This document shows positions 27,498-36,521 of a DNA stretch of 64,000 nucleotides, piece after piece. Each line of letters begins with the position of its first letter. The stretch's first letter is position 1. Below the pieces are notes generated by a model. It saw only the letters and a program-made list of their open reading frames with translations, was not told the DNA's origin and ran no database searches. The stretch lies in the NCBI GenBank assembly GCA_964466195.1, contig CAYXMQ010000001.1:124001-188000 (forward strand), in the 5' to 3' direction. Made by a program: the position numbers and the translations under genes. Source of the stretch: PFJX01 sp964466195. GTDB taxonomy: Bacteria; Pseudomonadota; Gammaproteobacteria; Burkholderiales; Thiobacillaceae.

Positions 27498-28922
27498 ATG
27501 CACGAATTCTGGAGCCATTGCATCGCCCATTTCGCGCGTACATTGAACGCACAGCAACTCAACACCTGGATAAAACCCCTGACCGTCGAAGTCAGTCCTG
27601 AGCAGGTATTGGTCAACGCGCCCAACCGCTTTGTCGCGCAATGGGTGCGCGAGAAGTTTCTGCAGGACATTGATCTGCTTGCGCGCGATTATTTCGCGAC
27701 CCCGCCTGTCATCCAGCTGGCCATCGCTGATGCACGTGCGCAGCCTGCTTTGCTCGAATCACCAGAGCAATCCGTTCAGACCGAGCCATTGCTGCCACCG
27801 CAAATTTCCGAAGCCCTGCCAATCTCCGACTCGGAAGCGCCAAAATCAAAGCCGATCAGGAACGCCCTCTCGGTCAAACAGGAAAAACCTTCGCCGTTGG
27901 ACGAGAGTCGAATCAACCCGTTGTTTAACTTTGATTCTTTCGTGCCGGGCAAGGCAAACGATCTGGCGCGCGCCGCTGCTTTGCAGGTCGCCGACAACCC
28001 CGGGGCAGGCTACAACCCGCTGTTTGTTTATGGCGGCGTCGGCCTGGGCAAGACCCATTTGGTGCAAGCGATCGGCAACCGCATGATTCAGCTTGATCCG
28101 AAAGCGCGCGTCCGCTACATCCACGCCGATCGCTATGTATCCGATGTCGTTCGTGCCGTGCGCACCAATTCTTATGACGATTTCAAACGTCGCTATGACA
28201 CGCTGGACCTGTTATTGATCGACGACATCCAGTTTTTTTCAGGCAAAGAGGGTACTCAGCAACAATTCTTCTACACCTTCAACACGCTGATCGAAGAGCA
28301 CAAGCAGGTCATCATAACCAGCGATACCTTCCCGAAAAACATGGAAGGCATTGAAGAACGCCTGAAGTCGCGTTTCAGCTGGGGACTCACGGTGATGCTG
28401 GAGCCGCCTGAACTGGAAATGCGCGTCGCCATACTGTTGGACAAGGCCCGCATAGAAAAAACCAGTCTGGATGAAGGCACCGCCTTCTTCATCGCCAAGC
28501 AGGTTCGTTCCAACGTACGTGAACTCGAAGGCGCGCTTAAGCGCGTGATTGCCTACGCCCGCTTCAGCAAACTACCCATTTCTGTCGAGTTGGCGAAAGA
28601 AGCGCTAAAAGACTTGTTAGCCGTACAAAACAGGCAGATCTCGATCGAAAACATCCAGAAGACGGTGGCCGATTACTACAAGATCAAAGTCGCCGATATG
28701 TACTCCAAGAAGCGCACCCGCGTGCTTGCCAGGCCGCGTCAGATGGCCATGTATCTGGCGCGGGAACTGACCAACCTGTCGTATCCCGAAATCGGCCTTT
28801 CATTTGGCGGCCGCGACCACACCACCGTACTGCATGCATGCGCCAGGATAGAAGAGCTGAAAGCCAGCGACCAGATATTGCGCAAGGATTACAACCTTTT
28901 GATTCAAGTGCTTACCGGATGA
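27498..28922 (+). CDS. dnaA: Chromosomal replication initiator protein DnaA
   Basis: DnaA binds DnaA boxes at oriC and melts the origin. From the ATG at 27498 the protein has 474 residues: domain I (MHEFWSHCIAHFARTLNAQQ), a proline-rich linker, and the AAA+ domain with Walker A at about residues 179-186 (GGVGLGKT) and LLLIDDIQFFSGKEG as Walker B. Domain IV carries LARELTNLSYPEIGLSFGGR, followed by DHTTVLHA, for box recognition. A GTG at 27450 is in frame but adds a sequence unlike DnaA. No clear Shine-Dalgarno precedes the chosen ATG. Confidence 0.96.
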   Translation: MHEFWSHCIAHFARTLNAQQLNTWIKPLTVEVSPEQVLVNAPNRFVAQWVREKFLQDIDLLARDYFATPPVIQLAIADARAQPALLESPEQSVQTEPLLPPQISEALPISDSEAPKSKPIRNALSVKQEKPSPLDESRINPLFNFDSFVPGKANDLARAAALQVADNPGAGYNPLFVYGGVGLGKTHLVQAIGNRMIQLDPKARVRYIHADRYVSDVVRAVRTNSYDDFKRRYDTLDLLLIDDIQFFSGKEGTQQQFFYTFNTLIEEHKQVIITSDTFPKNMEGIEERLKSRFSWGLTVMLEPPELEMRVAILLDKARIEKTSLDEGTAFFIAKQVRSNVRELEGALKRVIAYARFSKLPISVELAKEALKDLLAVQNRQISIENIQKTVADYYKIKVADMYSKKRTRVLARPRQMAMYLARELTNLSYPEIGLSFGGRDHTTVLHACARIEELKASDQILRKDYNLLIQVLTG

Positions 28923-29161
28923 CTTCGGTCTTCACTTTACCGTCTTTGGACATGCTGACAACTCTGTGCATAAAGGGTGCATTCTTTGTGGATAACACCG
29001 CTTTCAGCCTACACAGAAATACTTATCCACAATCCGTACCGGACCAGTACATGTCTTGACCGTCTCTTTTTCCACAGCTTAAGCCGATGATTTTGATAAA
29101 CTTTCCCGGCTTATCCGAAGAAACTGTCTTCACCTATTACTACCATCAGGAATATATATAA
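28923..29161. other. Putative replication origin (oriC) between dnaA and dnaN
   Basis: This 239-base gap contains two perfect DnaA boxes, TGTGGATAA at 28987-28995 (- orientation) and TTATCCACA at 29023-29031 (+ orientation). Two boxes with one mismatch lie at 28965-28973 (TGTGCATAA) and 29068-29076 (TTTTCCACA). AT-rich patches follow near 29088-29100 and at 29150-29162, next to the dnaN start. Gene context supports an origin, but DnaA autoregulation of dnaN or dnaA is an alternative use of the boxes. Confidence 0.75.
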
Positions 29162-30268
29162 ATGCTTGTACTAAAATCTTCCAAGGACGCCTTGCTCAAA
29201 CCCCTGCAAGTAGTGGCCGGGGTTGTGGAACGCAAGCACACGTTGCCTATTCTCTCCAATGTACTGTTGGAAGTGGTCGGTGGACGGGTCGCCTTTATCG
29301 CCACCGATCTGGAACTGCAAATCAGTACCTGGACCGAAGACCAAGGCGCAGCTGACTCCGCCTTTACCGTCTCTGCGCGAAAACTTTTGGATATCAGCCG
29401 ATCGCTTCAGGATGTTGAAGCGATCTCTCTGGATCTGAACAATGACCAGCTCAAGGTGCAATCGGGGCGAAGCCGGTTCAACCTACAAACTTTGCCGGCG
29501 CGGGATTTCCCCAAATTGCAGATTCCGGAAGGCGAAGGCCTCACGTTCAGCTTACCGCAAGGTTTGATCAAGCAACTGCTCGCCCGTGTGCAATATGCGA
29601 TGGCAGTGCAGGATATCCGGTACTACCTGAACGGCATGCTGTTCTCGGTTCAAGGCAATCGATTGACCGTGGCGGCTACTGACGGCCATCGCTTGGCCGT
29701 GGACGGTACCGACATGGCAGAAGAAGTCGAACAGGGCGTTGATGTCATACTGCCGCGCAAGACCGTATTGGAGTTGGGCAAGCTGTTGAACGACAGCGAT
29801 GAATTGATTCACATCCAGGTCAATCAGAATCAAGTGGTATTTCGTCGCCCGGATTTCGAATTGCGCAGCAAAGTCGTGGATGGAAAGTTTCCCGATTGGC
29901 AGCGCGTCGTTCCGGTCGGCCATGACAAGAGTTTTGCCATTCAACGGCAGCGACTGTCGCAATCTCTCAATCGCGCAGCAATCCTGACCAACGACAAGTA
30001 CCGCGGCGTGCGTATCGCCCTGACGCCGGGCAGTTTGCGAATCGCCTGCAGCAACAATGAGCAGGAAGAAGCACAGGAAGAGTTGGATATCGATTACAAC
30101 GGTGATCCGCTTGATATCGGTTTCAACATTCAGTACCTGCAGGATTTGCTGAACAACATCAATGTTGAAGCGGTTTTGTGTTCATTCGGCGATCCCACCA
30201 GTTCGCTGTTGATTACTGTGCCGGGAGAAGACAACTTCCGTTATGTAGTCATGCCAATGCGGATTTAG
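29162..30268 (+). CDS. dnaN: DNA polymerase III sliding clamp (beta subunit)
   Basis: DnaN is the ring-shaped processivity clamp, a dimer of three-domain subunits. The 368-residue protein begins MLVLKSSKDALLKPLQVVAG and contains VVERKHTLPILSNVLLEV, TDGHRLAV and the C-terminal YVVMPMRI that ends clamps. The start follows AGGA about ten bases upstream. Confidence 0.97.
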   Translation: MLVLKSSKDALLKPLQVVAGVVERKHTLPILSNVLLEVVGGRVAFIATDLELQISTWTEDQGAADSAFTVSARKLLDISRSLQDVEAISLDLNNDQLKVQSGRSRFNLQTLPARDFPKLQIPEGEGLTFSLPQGLIKQLLARVQYAMAVQDIRYYLNGMLFSVQGNRLTVAATDGHRLAVDGTDMAEEVEQGVDVILPRKTVLELGKLLNDSDELIHIQVNQNQVVFRRPDFELRSKVVDGKFPDWQRVVPVGHDKSFAIQRQRLSQSLNRAAILTNDKYRGVRIALTPGSLRIACSNNEQEEAQEELDIDYNGDPLDIGFNIQYLQDLLNNINVEAVLCSFGDPTSSLLITVPGEDNFRYVVMPMRI

Positions 30269-30338
30269 GCTTTCTCCGCACAAGCTTCGTCGGCGGTGCC
30301 GATGGGCTTCAAACAGCACTCGATAAATCAATAGAAAA

Positions 30339-30354
30339 GGTTTCACGTGGAACA
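30339..30354. other. parS-like site overlapping the gyrB start
   Basis: GGTTTCACGTGGAACA, read on the - strand, is TGTTCCACGTGAAACC. This fits the published degenerate parS form TGTTNCACGTGAAACA at all but the last base. The gyrB GTG start (30347) lies inside the CACGTG core and AAAGG is just upstream, so ParB binding would cover the ribosome-loading part of the gene. Confidence 0.8.
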
Positions 30355-32833
30355 TCCAAGCGGTAACGGCGGCTACGACGAGGACAGCATCCAGCAACTG
30401 GAAGGCCTGGAGGCAGTGCGCAAGCGCCCAGGCATGTACATTGGCGATACCTCGGACGGCTCCGGTCTGCATCATATGGTGTTCGAAGTGCTCGACAACG
30501 CCATCGACGAAGCCCTCGCCGGCTATTGCGACGACATCAAAGTCATCATCCATCCGGACAACTCGATTTCCGTGTCGGACAACGGCCGTGGCATCCCGGT
30601 CGGTGTGAAGATGGACGACAAACATGAACCCAAGCGCTCCGCTGCTGAGATCGTCATGGTCGTGCTGCATGCCGGCGGCAAGTTCAATCAGAACAGCTAC
30701 AAGGTATCCGGCGGCCTGCACGGGGTTGGCGTGTCCTGCGTCAACGCCCTCTCCAAATGGCTGCGTCTGACCATACATCGCGACGGCAAGAAGCACTTCA
30801 TGGAGTTCCAACGCGGCGTACCGGTAAACCGCATGATCGAGGTTCAGGACGGCATTGAAATCTCACCGCTGAAAGTCATCGGAGACAGCGTTCGGCGCGG
30901 TACCGAATTACATTTTTCAGCGGACGAGGAAATCTTCGGAAATGTCATCGATTTTCACTATGACGTGCTGTCCAAGCGCATCCGCGAACTGTCGTTCCTG
31001 AATAACGGCGTCAAGATCGAGTTGATCGATGAGCGCGACGGCCGTACCGAGAACTTCGCCTTTTCCGGCGGCGTGAAAGGTTTCGTCGAGTACATCAACC
31101 GTTCCAAAACGGTGCTGCATCCGAACGTGTTCTACGCTACCGGCGAATCCAAGGTGGGCGACACAGGGGTCAGCATCAGCAGCGAAATCGCCATGCAGTG
31201 GAACAGCGGCTACCAGGAACAGGTGCTTTGTTTTACCAACAATATTCCGCAGTCCGATGGCGGTACCCATCTGACCGGCTTGCGCGCCGCGATGACCCGG
31301 GTGATGAACAAATACATCGAGGAACATGAGATCGCCAAGAAGGCCAAGGTGGAAATCACCGGCGACGATATGCGCGAGGGTCTCGCCTGCGTGCTCTCGG
31401 TTAAGATGCCCGATCCCAAGTTTTCATCGCAAACCAAGATGAAGCTGGTTTCATCCGAAGCGCGCCCTGCGGTGGAAGAAACCGTTTCGCAGAAGCTCTC
31501 CGAATATCTGCTCGAACGACCTGCCGACGCCAAACTGATCTGCGCCAAGATCGTCGAGGCCGCGCGAGCGCGCGAGGCCGCCCGCAAGGCACGGGATATG
31601 ACGCGGCGCAAAGGGGTGTTGGATTCCGCCGGGCTGCCCGGCAAGCTGGCTGATTGCCAGGAGAAAGATCCCGCCCTGTGCGAGCTCTACCTGGTCGAGG
31701 GCGATTCCGCCGGCGGCTCCGCCAAACAGGGACGCGATCGCAAATTCCAAGCCATCCTGCCGCTCAAGGGCAAGATACTCAACGTCGAAAAGGCGCGTTT
31801 CGACAAGATGCTGTCCTCGCAGGAAGTGGTCACGCTGATCACCGCGCTTGGCACCGGCATCGGCAGCGGCCTCGGCAAGGACGACTACAACCCGGCCAAT
31901 CTCCGATATCACCGCATCATCATCATGACCGACGCGGACGTGGATGGCTCCCATATTCGGACGCTGCTGCTCACCTTCTTCTATCGCCAGATGCCGGAGT
32001 TGGTCGAGCGCGGCCATATCTATATCGCCCAACCGCCGCTTTACAAGGTCAAGCAGGGCAAGCGCGAGACCTATCTGAAGGACGATTACGAGTTCAAGCA
32101 ATATCTGTTGCGCGAAGCGCTCAACGGCGCTGAGCTTTTCCCAGCCGCCGGCGCCGAGGCGCTATCGAAGGAAAGTTTCGAACGCATCGCGCGTGAATTC
32201 CTGCTTGCCGAGGCCATGATCGAACGACTGGCCCGCAGGATGGACCCCGACGTGCTCTACAGCTTGCTCAAGATTCCTACCATCAGTTTGAACAGCGATG
32301 CCGAAGCGCAGATAGCGGCCCAGCATCTGAGCGGGGCGCTGAGCAAACTCGGCGCGGTCAAAATCAAGCCGCTGCAATACGAAGGCGATCTCGGCTGGCG
32401 CCTGGAAATCACGCGCAGCAAACATGGTATCGGCCACACCAGCTATCTCGATTACAACTTCATTGAAGGTGGCGATTACGACCAACTGCGGCGCACGGCA
32501 GAAATTCTGGCCGGGCTGTTGCTGCCAGGCGCAGAAATCCGCCGCGGCGAAGCGCGTACCGCCGCGTACGATTTCAAACAGGCGCTGGATTGGCTGCTGG
32601 GCGAGGTCAAGAAAAACCTCGGCGTACAGCGTTACAAAGGTTTGGGCGAAATGAACCCGGAGCAACTCTGGGAAACCACGATGGACCCGCAAGTCCGCCG
32701 GCTGCTGCGCGTGCAGATCGAGGACGCGATTGCCGCCGATGGAATCTTCACCACGCTGATGGGCGAAGAAGTCGAGCCCCGCCGTCAGTTCATCGAGACT
32801 AATGCGCTCGGCGTGCGTAACCTCGACGTTTGA
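30347..32833 (+). CDS. gyrB: DNA gyrase subunit B
   Basis: GyrB supplies the ATPase and TOPRIM parts of gyrase, which introduces negative supercoils. The 828-residue protein uses a GTG start, six bases after AAAGG. It has the ATP-binding VLDNAIDEALAGYCDDI and GRGIPVG. The TOPRIM region carries LYLVEGDSAGGSAKQGRDRK, PLKGKILNVEKARFDKML and TDADVDGSHIRTLLLTFFYR. A ~160-residue insert typical of proteobacterial GyrB precedes YKGLGEMNPEQLWETTMDP. Confidence 0.97.
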   Translation: MEHPSGNGGYDEDSIQQLEGLEAVRKRPGMYIGDTSDGSGLHHMVFEVLDNAIDEALAGYCDDIKVIIHPDNSISVSDNGRGIPVGVKMDDKHEPKRSAAEIVMVVLHAGGKFNQNSYKVSGGLHGVGVSCVNALSKWLRLTIHRDGKKHFMEFQRGVPVNRMIEVQDGIEISPLKVIGDSVRRGTELHFSADEEIFGNVIDFHYDVLSKRIRELSFLNNGVKIELIDERDGRTENFAFSGGVKGFVEYINRSKTVLHPNVFYATGESKVGDTGVSISSEIAMQWNSGYQEQVLCFTNNIPQSDGGTHLTGLRAAMTRVMNKYIEEHEIAKKAKVEITGDDMREGLACVLSVKMPDPKFSSQTKMKLVSSEARPAVEETVSQKLSEYLLERPADAKLICAKIVEAARAREAARKARDMTRRKGVLDSAGLPGKLADCQEKDPALCELYLVEGDSAGGSAKQGRDRKFQAILPLKGKILNVEKARFDKMLSSQEVVTLITALGTGIGSGLGKDDYNPANLRYHRIIIMTDADVDGSHIRTLLLTFFYRQMPELVERGHIYIAQPPLYKVKQGKRETYLKDDYEFKQYLLREALNGAELFPAAGAEALSKESFERIAREFLLAEAMIERLARRMDPDVLYSLLKIPTISLNSDAEAQIAAQHLSGALSKLGAVKIKPLQYEGDLGWRLEITRSKHGIGHTSYLDYNFIEGGDYDQLRRTAEILAGLLLPGAEIRRGEARTAAYDFKQALDWLLGEVKKNLGVQRYKGLGEMNPEQLWETTMDPQVRRLLRVQIEDAIAADGIFTTLMGEEVEPRRQFIETNALGVRNLDV

Positions 32834-32893
32834 CGTTATAAAATCCCGTCCAGCCCGGTCTGAGGCCCGTTGGAACTCTCAGAGTCGAACGGG

Positions 32894-33085
32894 TTAAGCG
32901 GCTACCTGTTTTGCAGAGTGCTGCTGAGTAAAAGAGACAGGCGACAGATAGCCCAGGTGCCTTGCTTTCTGATGCGGTTGTAGAAGATTTCGATGTCTCG
33001 GTGATCTTCCGTCTCGCCTGTTCCCACGCTACAAAGCGGCGGTGGTGTACCAATTCATTCCTGAGTAAACCCCGCTTTCCATGCG
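32894..33085 (-). pseudogene. Remnant of an IS3-family transposase (OrfB C-terminus)
   Basis: Reading the - strand and allowing frame changes gives RNELVHHRRFVAWEQARRKI, then DIEIFYNRIRKQ, then RHLGYLSPVSFTQQHSAKQ followed by VAA and a TAA stop at 32894. This is the typical end of IS3-group OrfB integrases (ELVHHRR ... IEIFYNR ... LGYLSP). At least two frameshifts break it, and everything upstream of RNEL is lost or unrecognisable, including the catalytic DDE residues. It is a dead fragment, probably the scar of an insertion at the island edge. Confidence 0.75.
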
Positions 33086-33302
33086 GGCGTTCTTAGCCGG
33101 TCGCGTTCCAGTATATCCAGCTGTTCGGGAATAACTGCTCAGTCCTCCGTTTGTCAAATTCTGTAAAACGACGGACAGCATTATTTATGGCTTACCACAC
33201 TCAGGAAAACCGCCGGAGTCGAAGAGTTGAAAGCAAAATTCCGGGCACCCACGGAATGCGAAATGAAATCAATGTTGGTATGATGCCGACCAATGGCGAA
33301 CA

Positions 33303-33320
33303 AGAATATCTGAATATTCT
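33303..33320. promoter_or_regulatory. Inverted repeat upstream of the histidine kinase gene
   Basis: AGAATAT-CTGA-ATATTCT is a perfect 7-base inverted repeat with a four-base spacer, 71 bases before the kinase start. Its size fits a dimeric regulator site, but no DNA-binding regulator is encoded in the island; function is inferred only from position. Confidence 0.4.
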
Positions 33321-33391
33321 GAATCGCTAATCAAGTGTGTGATGGGCTGTTGGAGGATGCGCGATGGCGTTTCACCTCAGGGGTACGCGAT

Positions 33392-35158
33392 ATGTCGGCC
33401 GATAGCGCCGATCGGCTGGGCGCACCAGACCGAACTGCTCGGCCGCGCTCGATGGCCGCGGATGTGCCGCTGACGACCCGGCCGCGGGAAGCCTACTACG
33501 CGCGGCAGAAGTACCTGTTCGCGATGGTGTTCGTTGTGGTCTCCATCGTGCCCCTGCTGATCCTGAACTACAACGCATCTCGCTTCTATCGCGAGTCGTG
33601 GATGGAGAAAACCTCGCTTGAGCTGTCCACGCTCGCCGGTGATCGCAGAGAACTCATCGACCGCTTTCTCGTGACGCAGGAGGACCAGCTTGCGGGTTTC
33701 CTCTCGCTCTATGAACCGAAGACGCTGGCCGCTGGCGGGCAGCTGTCGGCGCTGTTCGCGGCCCTGAACCGCAGCGGGGTGATCACCGATCTTGGCATGA
33801 TCGATCGCAGCGGCGACCATCTTGCTTACCAGGGACCGTTCGAAAAGGAATTAGCAGGCAAGAACTACGCCGGAACCGAGTGGTTCGTCGAGGTATTGAA
33901 GAGCGGCCGCTATGTCAGCGACGTTTTCACTGGCTATCGTAAGGTGCCACATTTAATCGTCGCGGTGGCAGCAGAAGACCGCAGTTGGATGCTGCGCGCG
34001 ACCATCAATTCCGCCCTGTTCAACAGCCTGTTGCAGACTGCCAACGTCGGCCCCGATGGCGATGCCTTCATCGTCAACCGCCGCGGCGAACTGCAGACGC
34101 CAAGTCGCCTTGGTCACGGCACCGTGACGGCGCAGGAACTCGCTCTGTTCAGTACCCTGGCTGACAGCGGCGGCAAGACGACGCGCCTGGGCGATCATAT
34201 CTACTGCGCGACTTGGCTCAACGGCGGCCAGTGGTTCCTCGTGCTGCAAACCAACGTCGCCTCGTCGCTGGCTTCCTACGACAAGGCGCGGCGCATGGAT
34301 ACCGTGCTGGTCGCCGCCGCTGCTGCGCTCATCGTGCTGGTTGCGGTGTTGCTAACGCGTTCCATGATCGGCAGCCTAGCCCGTGCCGAGCACGAGCGCA
34401 GCGTGCTCACGCATCAAGTGCGCGAGGTGGAAAAGCTTGCCCTGATCGGGCGGCTGTCGGCCAGCGTCGCCCACGAGATCAACAACCCCCTGCAGCTCAT
34501 CACCGACCAGGCCGGCCTCATGCACGAACTGATGGACGAGGAGAGTCAGGATGCCGTGAAGCATCTTGGCGACTACCGCCAGTCGATCGGCAAGATACGA
34601 ACACAAGTTGGCCGCGCCAGCACCATCACACGGCGCTTGCTCGGCTTTTCGCGCACCCAGGACGGCGAGCGTAGCGATACCGACGTCAACCAGGCGGTCG
34701 AGGAAACCGTCGCGCTGTTCGAGCACGAGGCGAAGCGCCACCAGATCGCCATCGAGCGCCAGTACGATGCTGCGCTGCCGAAGACCTGGACCGACGCCGC
34801 CCAGTTGCAGCAGGTGATCCTCAATGTGCTGCACAACGCCATCGACGCCATCGGCAGCGACGGCCGCATCGAGATTTCCAGCCGCCTGGCCGGCGGGCGC
34901 ATCGTCGTCGAGTTCGCCGACAGCGGGCCCGGCCTCACCGGCGAAGTCATGCAGCGCCTCTACGACCCATTTTTCACGACCAAGCCCAAGGGCAAGGGTA
35001 CCGGCCTGGGGCTCTACGTGTCGCGCGACATCATGGCGCGGCTTGGCGGCGAGCTCGCCGCCGCGAACCGCGACGGCGGCGGCGCTGTATTTTCGGTTTG
35101 CCTGCCGGTGATGCCGCACGGCAGCGGTCTGGGTAAGGATTCAAAGGGTTCTGCGTAA
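33392..35158 (+). CDS. Membrane sensor histidine kinase (dCache-like sensor, NtrB-like core)
   Basis: The protein has 588 residues from the ATG at 33392, which follows AGGGG at eight bases; a GTG at 33335 is a less supported alternative. A membrane segment at ~41-60 and another at ~304-324 enclose a periplasmic domain of ~240 residues with a Cache-like layout (NYAGTEWFVEVLKSGRYVSD, VFTGYRKVPHLIVAVAAEDR). The kinase core has the H-box SASVAHEINNPLQLI (His at ~361), N-box NVLHNAIDAIG, DSGPGL, YDPFFTTKPKG and GTGLGLYVSRD. It opens a five-gene + strand cluster closed by a receiver protein, its likely partner. Cache domains usually bind small organic ligands; the ligand here is unknown. Confidence 0.88.
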   Translation: MSADSADRLGAPDRTARPRSMAADVPLTTRPREAYYARQKYLFAMVFVVVSIVPLLILNYNASRFYRESWMEKTSLELSTLAGDRRELIDRFLVTQEDQLAGFLSLYEPKTLAAGGQLSALFAALNRSGVITDLGMIDRSGDHLAYQGPFEKELAGKNYAGTEWFVEVLKSGRYVSDVFTGYRKVPHLIVAVAAEDRSWMLRATINSALFNSLLQTANVGPDGDAFIVNRRGELQTPSRLGHGTVTAQELALFSTLADSGGKTTRLGDHIYCATWLNGGQWFLVLQTNVASSLASYDKARRMDTVLVAAAAALIVLVAVLLTRSMIGSLARAEHERSVLTHQVREVEKLALIGRLSASVAHEINNPLQLITDQAGLMHELMDEESQDAVKHLGDYRQSIGKIRTQVGRASTITRRLLGFSRTQDGERSDTDVNQAVEETVALFEHEAKRHQIAIERQYDAALPKTWTDAAQLQQVILNVLHNAIDAIGSDGRIEISSRLAGGRIVVEFADSGPGLTGEVMQRLYDPFFTTKPKGKGTGLGLYVSRDIMARLGGELAAANRDGGGAVFSVCLPVMPHGSGLGKDSKGSA

Positions 35159-35183
35159 TTTCACCTTTCAGGAGGGCATGGCA

Positions 35184-36521
35184 ATGAGAAGGATGAGGTT
35201 TTGGTATGAGGCAATGATGGCGGGCGCGCAGAGCTATGCGCAATGGGACATCGCCACTTCCCTACGGATACTCCATGACCGGCGGCGCATGGCGATACTG
35301 GCGTTGTTCATGCTGCCCATCTTCGTTATCAGCGTCGTCTTCGCCGACGAGGTGGGCGGCGCGCTTCCCGACATCCTCGGCGGCAAGCAGGCTTACGGAC
35401 CGGCCTACTACACCACGACCATCTTCGTGGCGTCGATAGCGGTCGGCGTCATCGCCGGCCTGATCACCGGCTGCATCGGCGCGGGCGGCGGCTTCATCAT
35501 CGCACCGGCGCTGATGAGTGCGGGGGTCAAGGGCATCCTCGCCGTCGGTACGGACCTGTTCCACATCTTCGCCAAGGCGATCATGGGCAGCGTGCTGCAC
35601 CGGAAGCTCGGCAACATCTCGGTGGCGCTCGCGGTCACCTTCCTCGTCGGCTCCATCGGCGGCGCCACCGTGGGCGGCTACATCAACCGCACGCTGTACG
35701 AGATGAACCCGGTGTTGTCCGACGCCTTCATCACCACTATCTACGTCTTCATCCTCGGTTTCCTCGGCTTCTACGGCATGTCGGACTATTTCCGCATGCG
35801 CAAGGCGCTCGCCAAGCCGGCCAGGGCTGCCAAGGCGGAGAAGGCCGACACCCCGCCATGCAAGACGGTGGATGACATGACCGGCCTCGCCCGCAGCCTG
35901 CAGACCGTCAGCCTGCCGCCCATGATCCACTTCGACGAAGGCGTGGTTCCGGGCGGGCGCAAGATCTCGGGCATCTTCCTTGTCGTCAGCGGCTTCGTCG
36001 TCGGCATCGCCGCCGCGATCATGGGCGTCGGCGGCGGCTTCCTGACCTTCCCGATCTTCGTCTACGTGCTCGGCGTCTCCGCATCCACCACCGTGGGCAC
36101 CGACATCCTGCAGATCGTATTCACCGCCGGCTACGCCGGCATCGGCCAGTACGCGATCTACGGCTTCATTTTCTACACGCTGGCAATGGGCATGCTGCTG
36201 GGTTCGCTGATTGGCATCCAGATCGGCACGCTGGTGACCAAGGTGGTGTCGGGCATCACCATCCGCGGCTTCTTCGCCCTGGCGGTGATGTCGGCTTTCG
36301 TCAACCGGGTCTTCGCACTGCCGGGCAAGCTCGCCAGCATGGAGCTGATCCCGTTGACGCAGGAAACCGCCGCCATCATCGAGCGCGTCGGTATCGGCAT
36401 CTTCTTCATCACGCTAAGCAGCTTCGCGGTCTGGGTGTTCTGGACCTTCTTTACCAACATCAAGACGCTGAAGGGCGAGGAGGATCATCCCGCCTATGAT
36501 CAGCAGGAGGAAAAATCATGA
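35184..36521 (+). CDS. TauE/SafE (TSUP) family anion permease, long form
   Basis: This multi-spanning inner-membrane protein (445 residues) has the duplicated half motifs of TSUP transporters: GCIGAGGGFIIAPALMSAG in the first half and AIMGVGGGFLTFPIFVYVLG in the second. Known members move sulfite, sulfoacetate, taurine-derived or other small anions. It is longer than typical members (~250 residues). It has a ~33-residue cytosolic N-terminus and a ~60-residue hydrophilic loop between halves (about residues 205-260). The ATG at 35184 is eight bases after GGAGG; an ATG at 35178 is too close. Its stop overlaps the next gene by four bases (ATGA). Confidence 0.88.
   Translation: MRRMRFWYEAMMAGAQSYAQWDIATSLRILHDRRRMAILALFMLPIFVISVVFADEVGGALPDILGGKQAYGPAYYTTTIFVASIAVGVIAGLITGCIGAGGGFIIAPALMSAGVKGILAVGTDLFHIFAKAIMGSVLHRKLGNISVALAVTFLVGSIGGATVGGYINRTLYEMNPVLSDAFITTIYVFILGFLGFYGMSDYFRMRKALAKPARAAKAEKADTPPCKTVDDMTGLARSLQTVSLPPMIHFDEGVVPGGRKISGIFLVVSGFVVGIAAAIMGVGGGFLTFPIFVYVLGVSASTTVGTDILQIVFTAGYAGIGQYAIYGFIFYTLAMGMLLGSLIGIQIGTLVTKVVSGITIRGFFALAVMSAFVNRVFALPGKLASMELIPLTQETAAIIERVGIGIFFITLSSFAVWVFWTFFTNIKTLKGEEDHPAYDQQEEKS

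Larger units (their letters stand above)
32834..33391. other. Gene-poor junction between gyrB and the accessory island
   Basis: This 558-base stretch holds an imperfect hairpin (32866-32893, CCCGTT...AACGGG) just after gyrB, a decayed IS3-family transposase tail (about 32894-33085) and a more AT-rich leader for the histidine kinase with an inverted repeat at 33303-33320. No intact gene was found. It marks the switch from core genes to the signalling/transport island. Confidence 0.7.
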
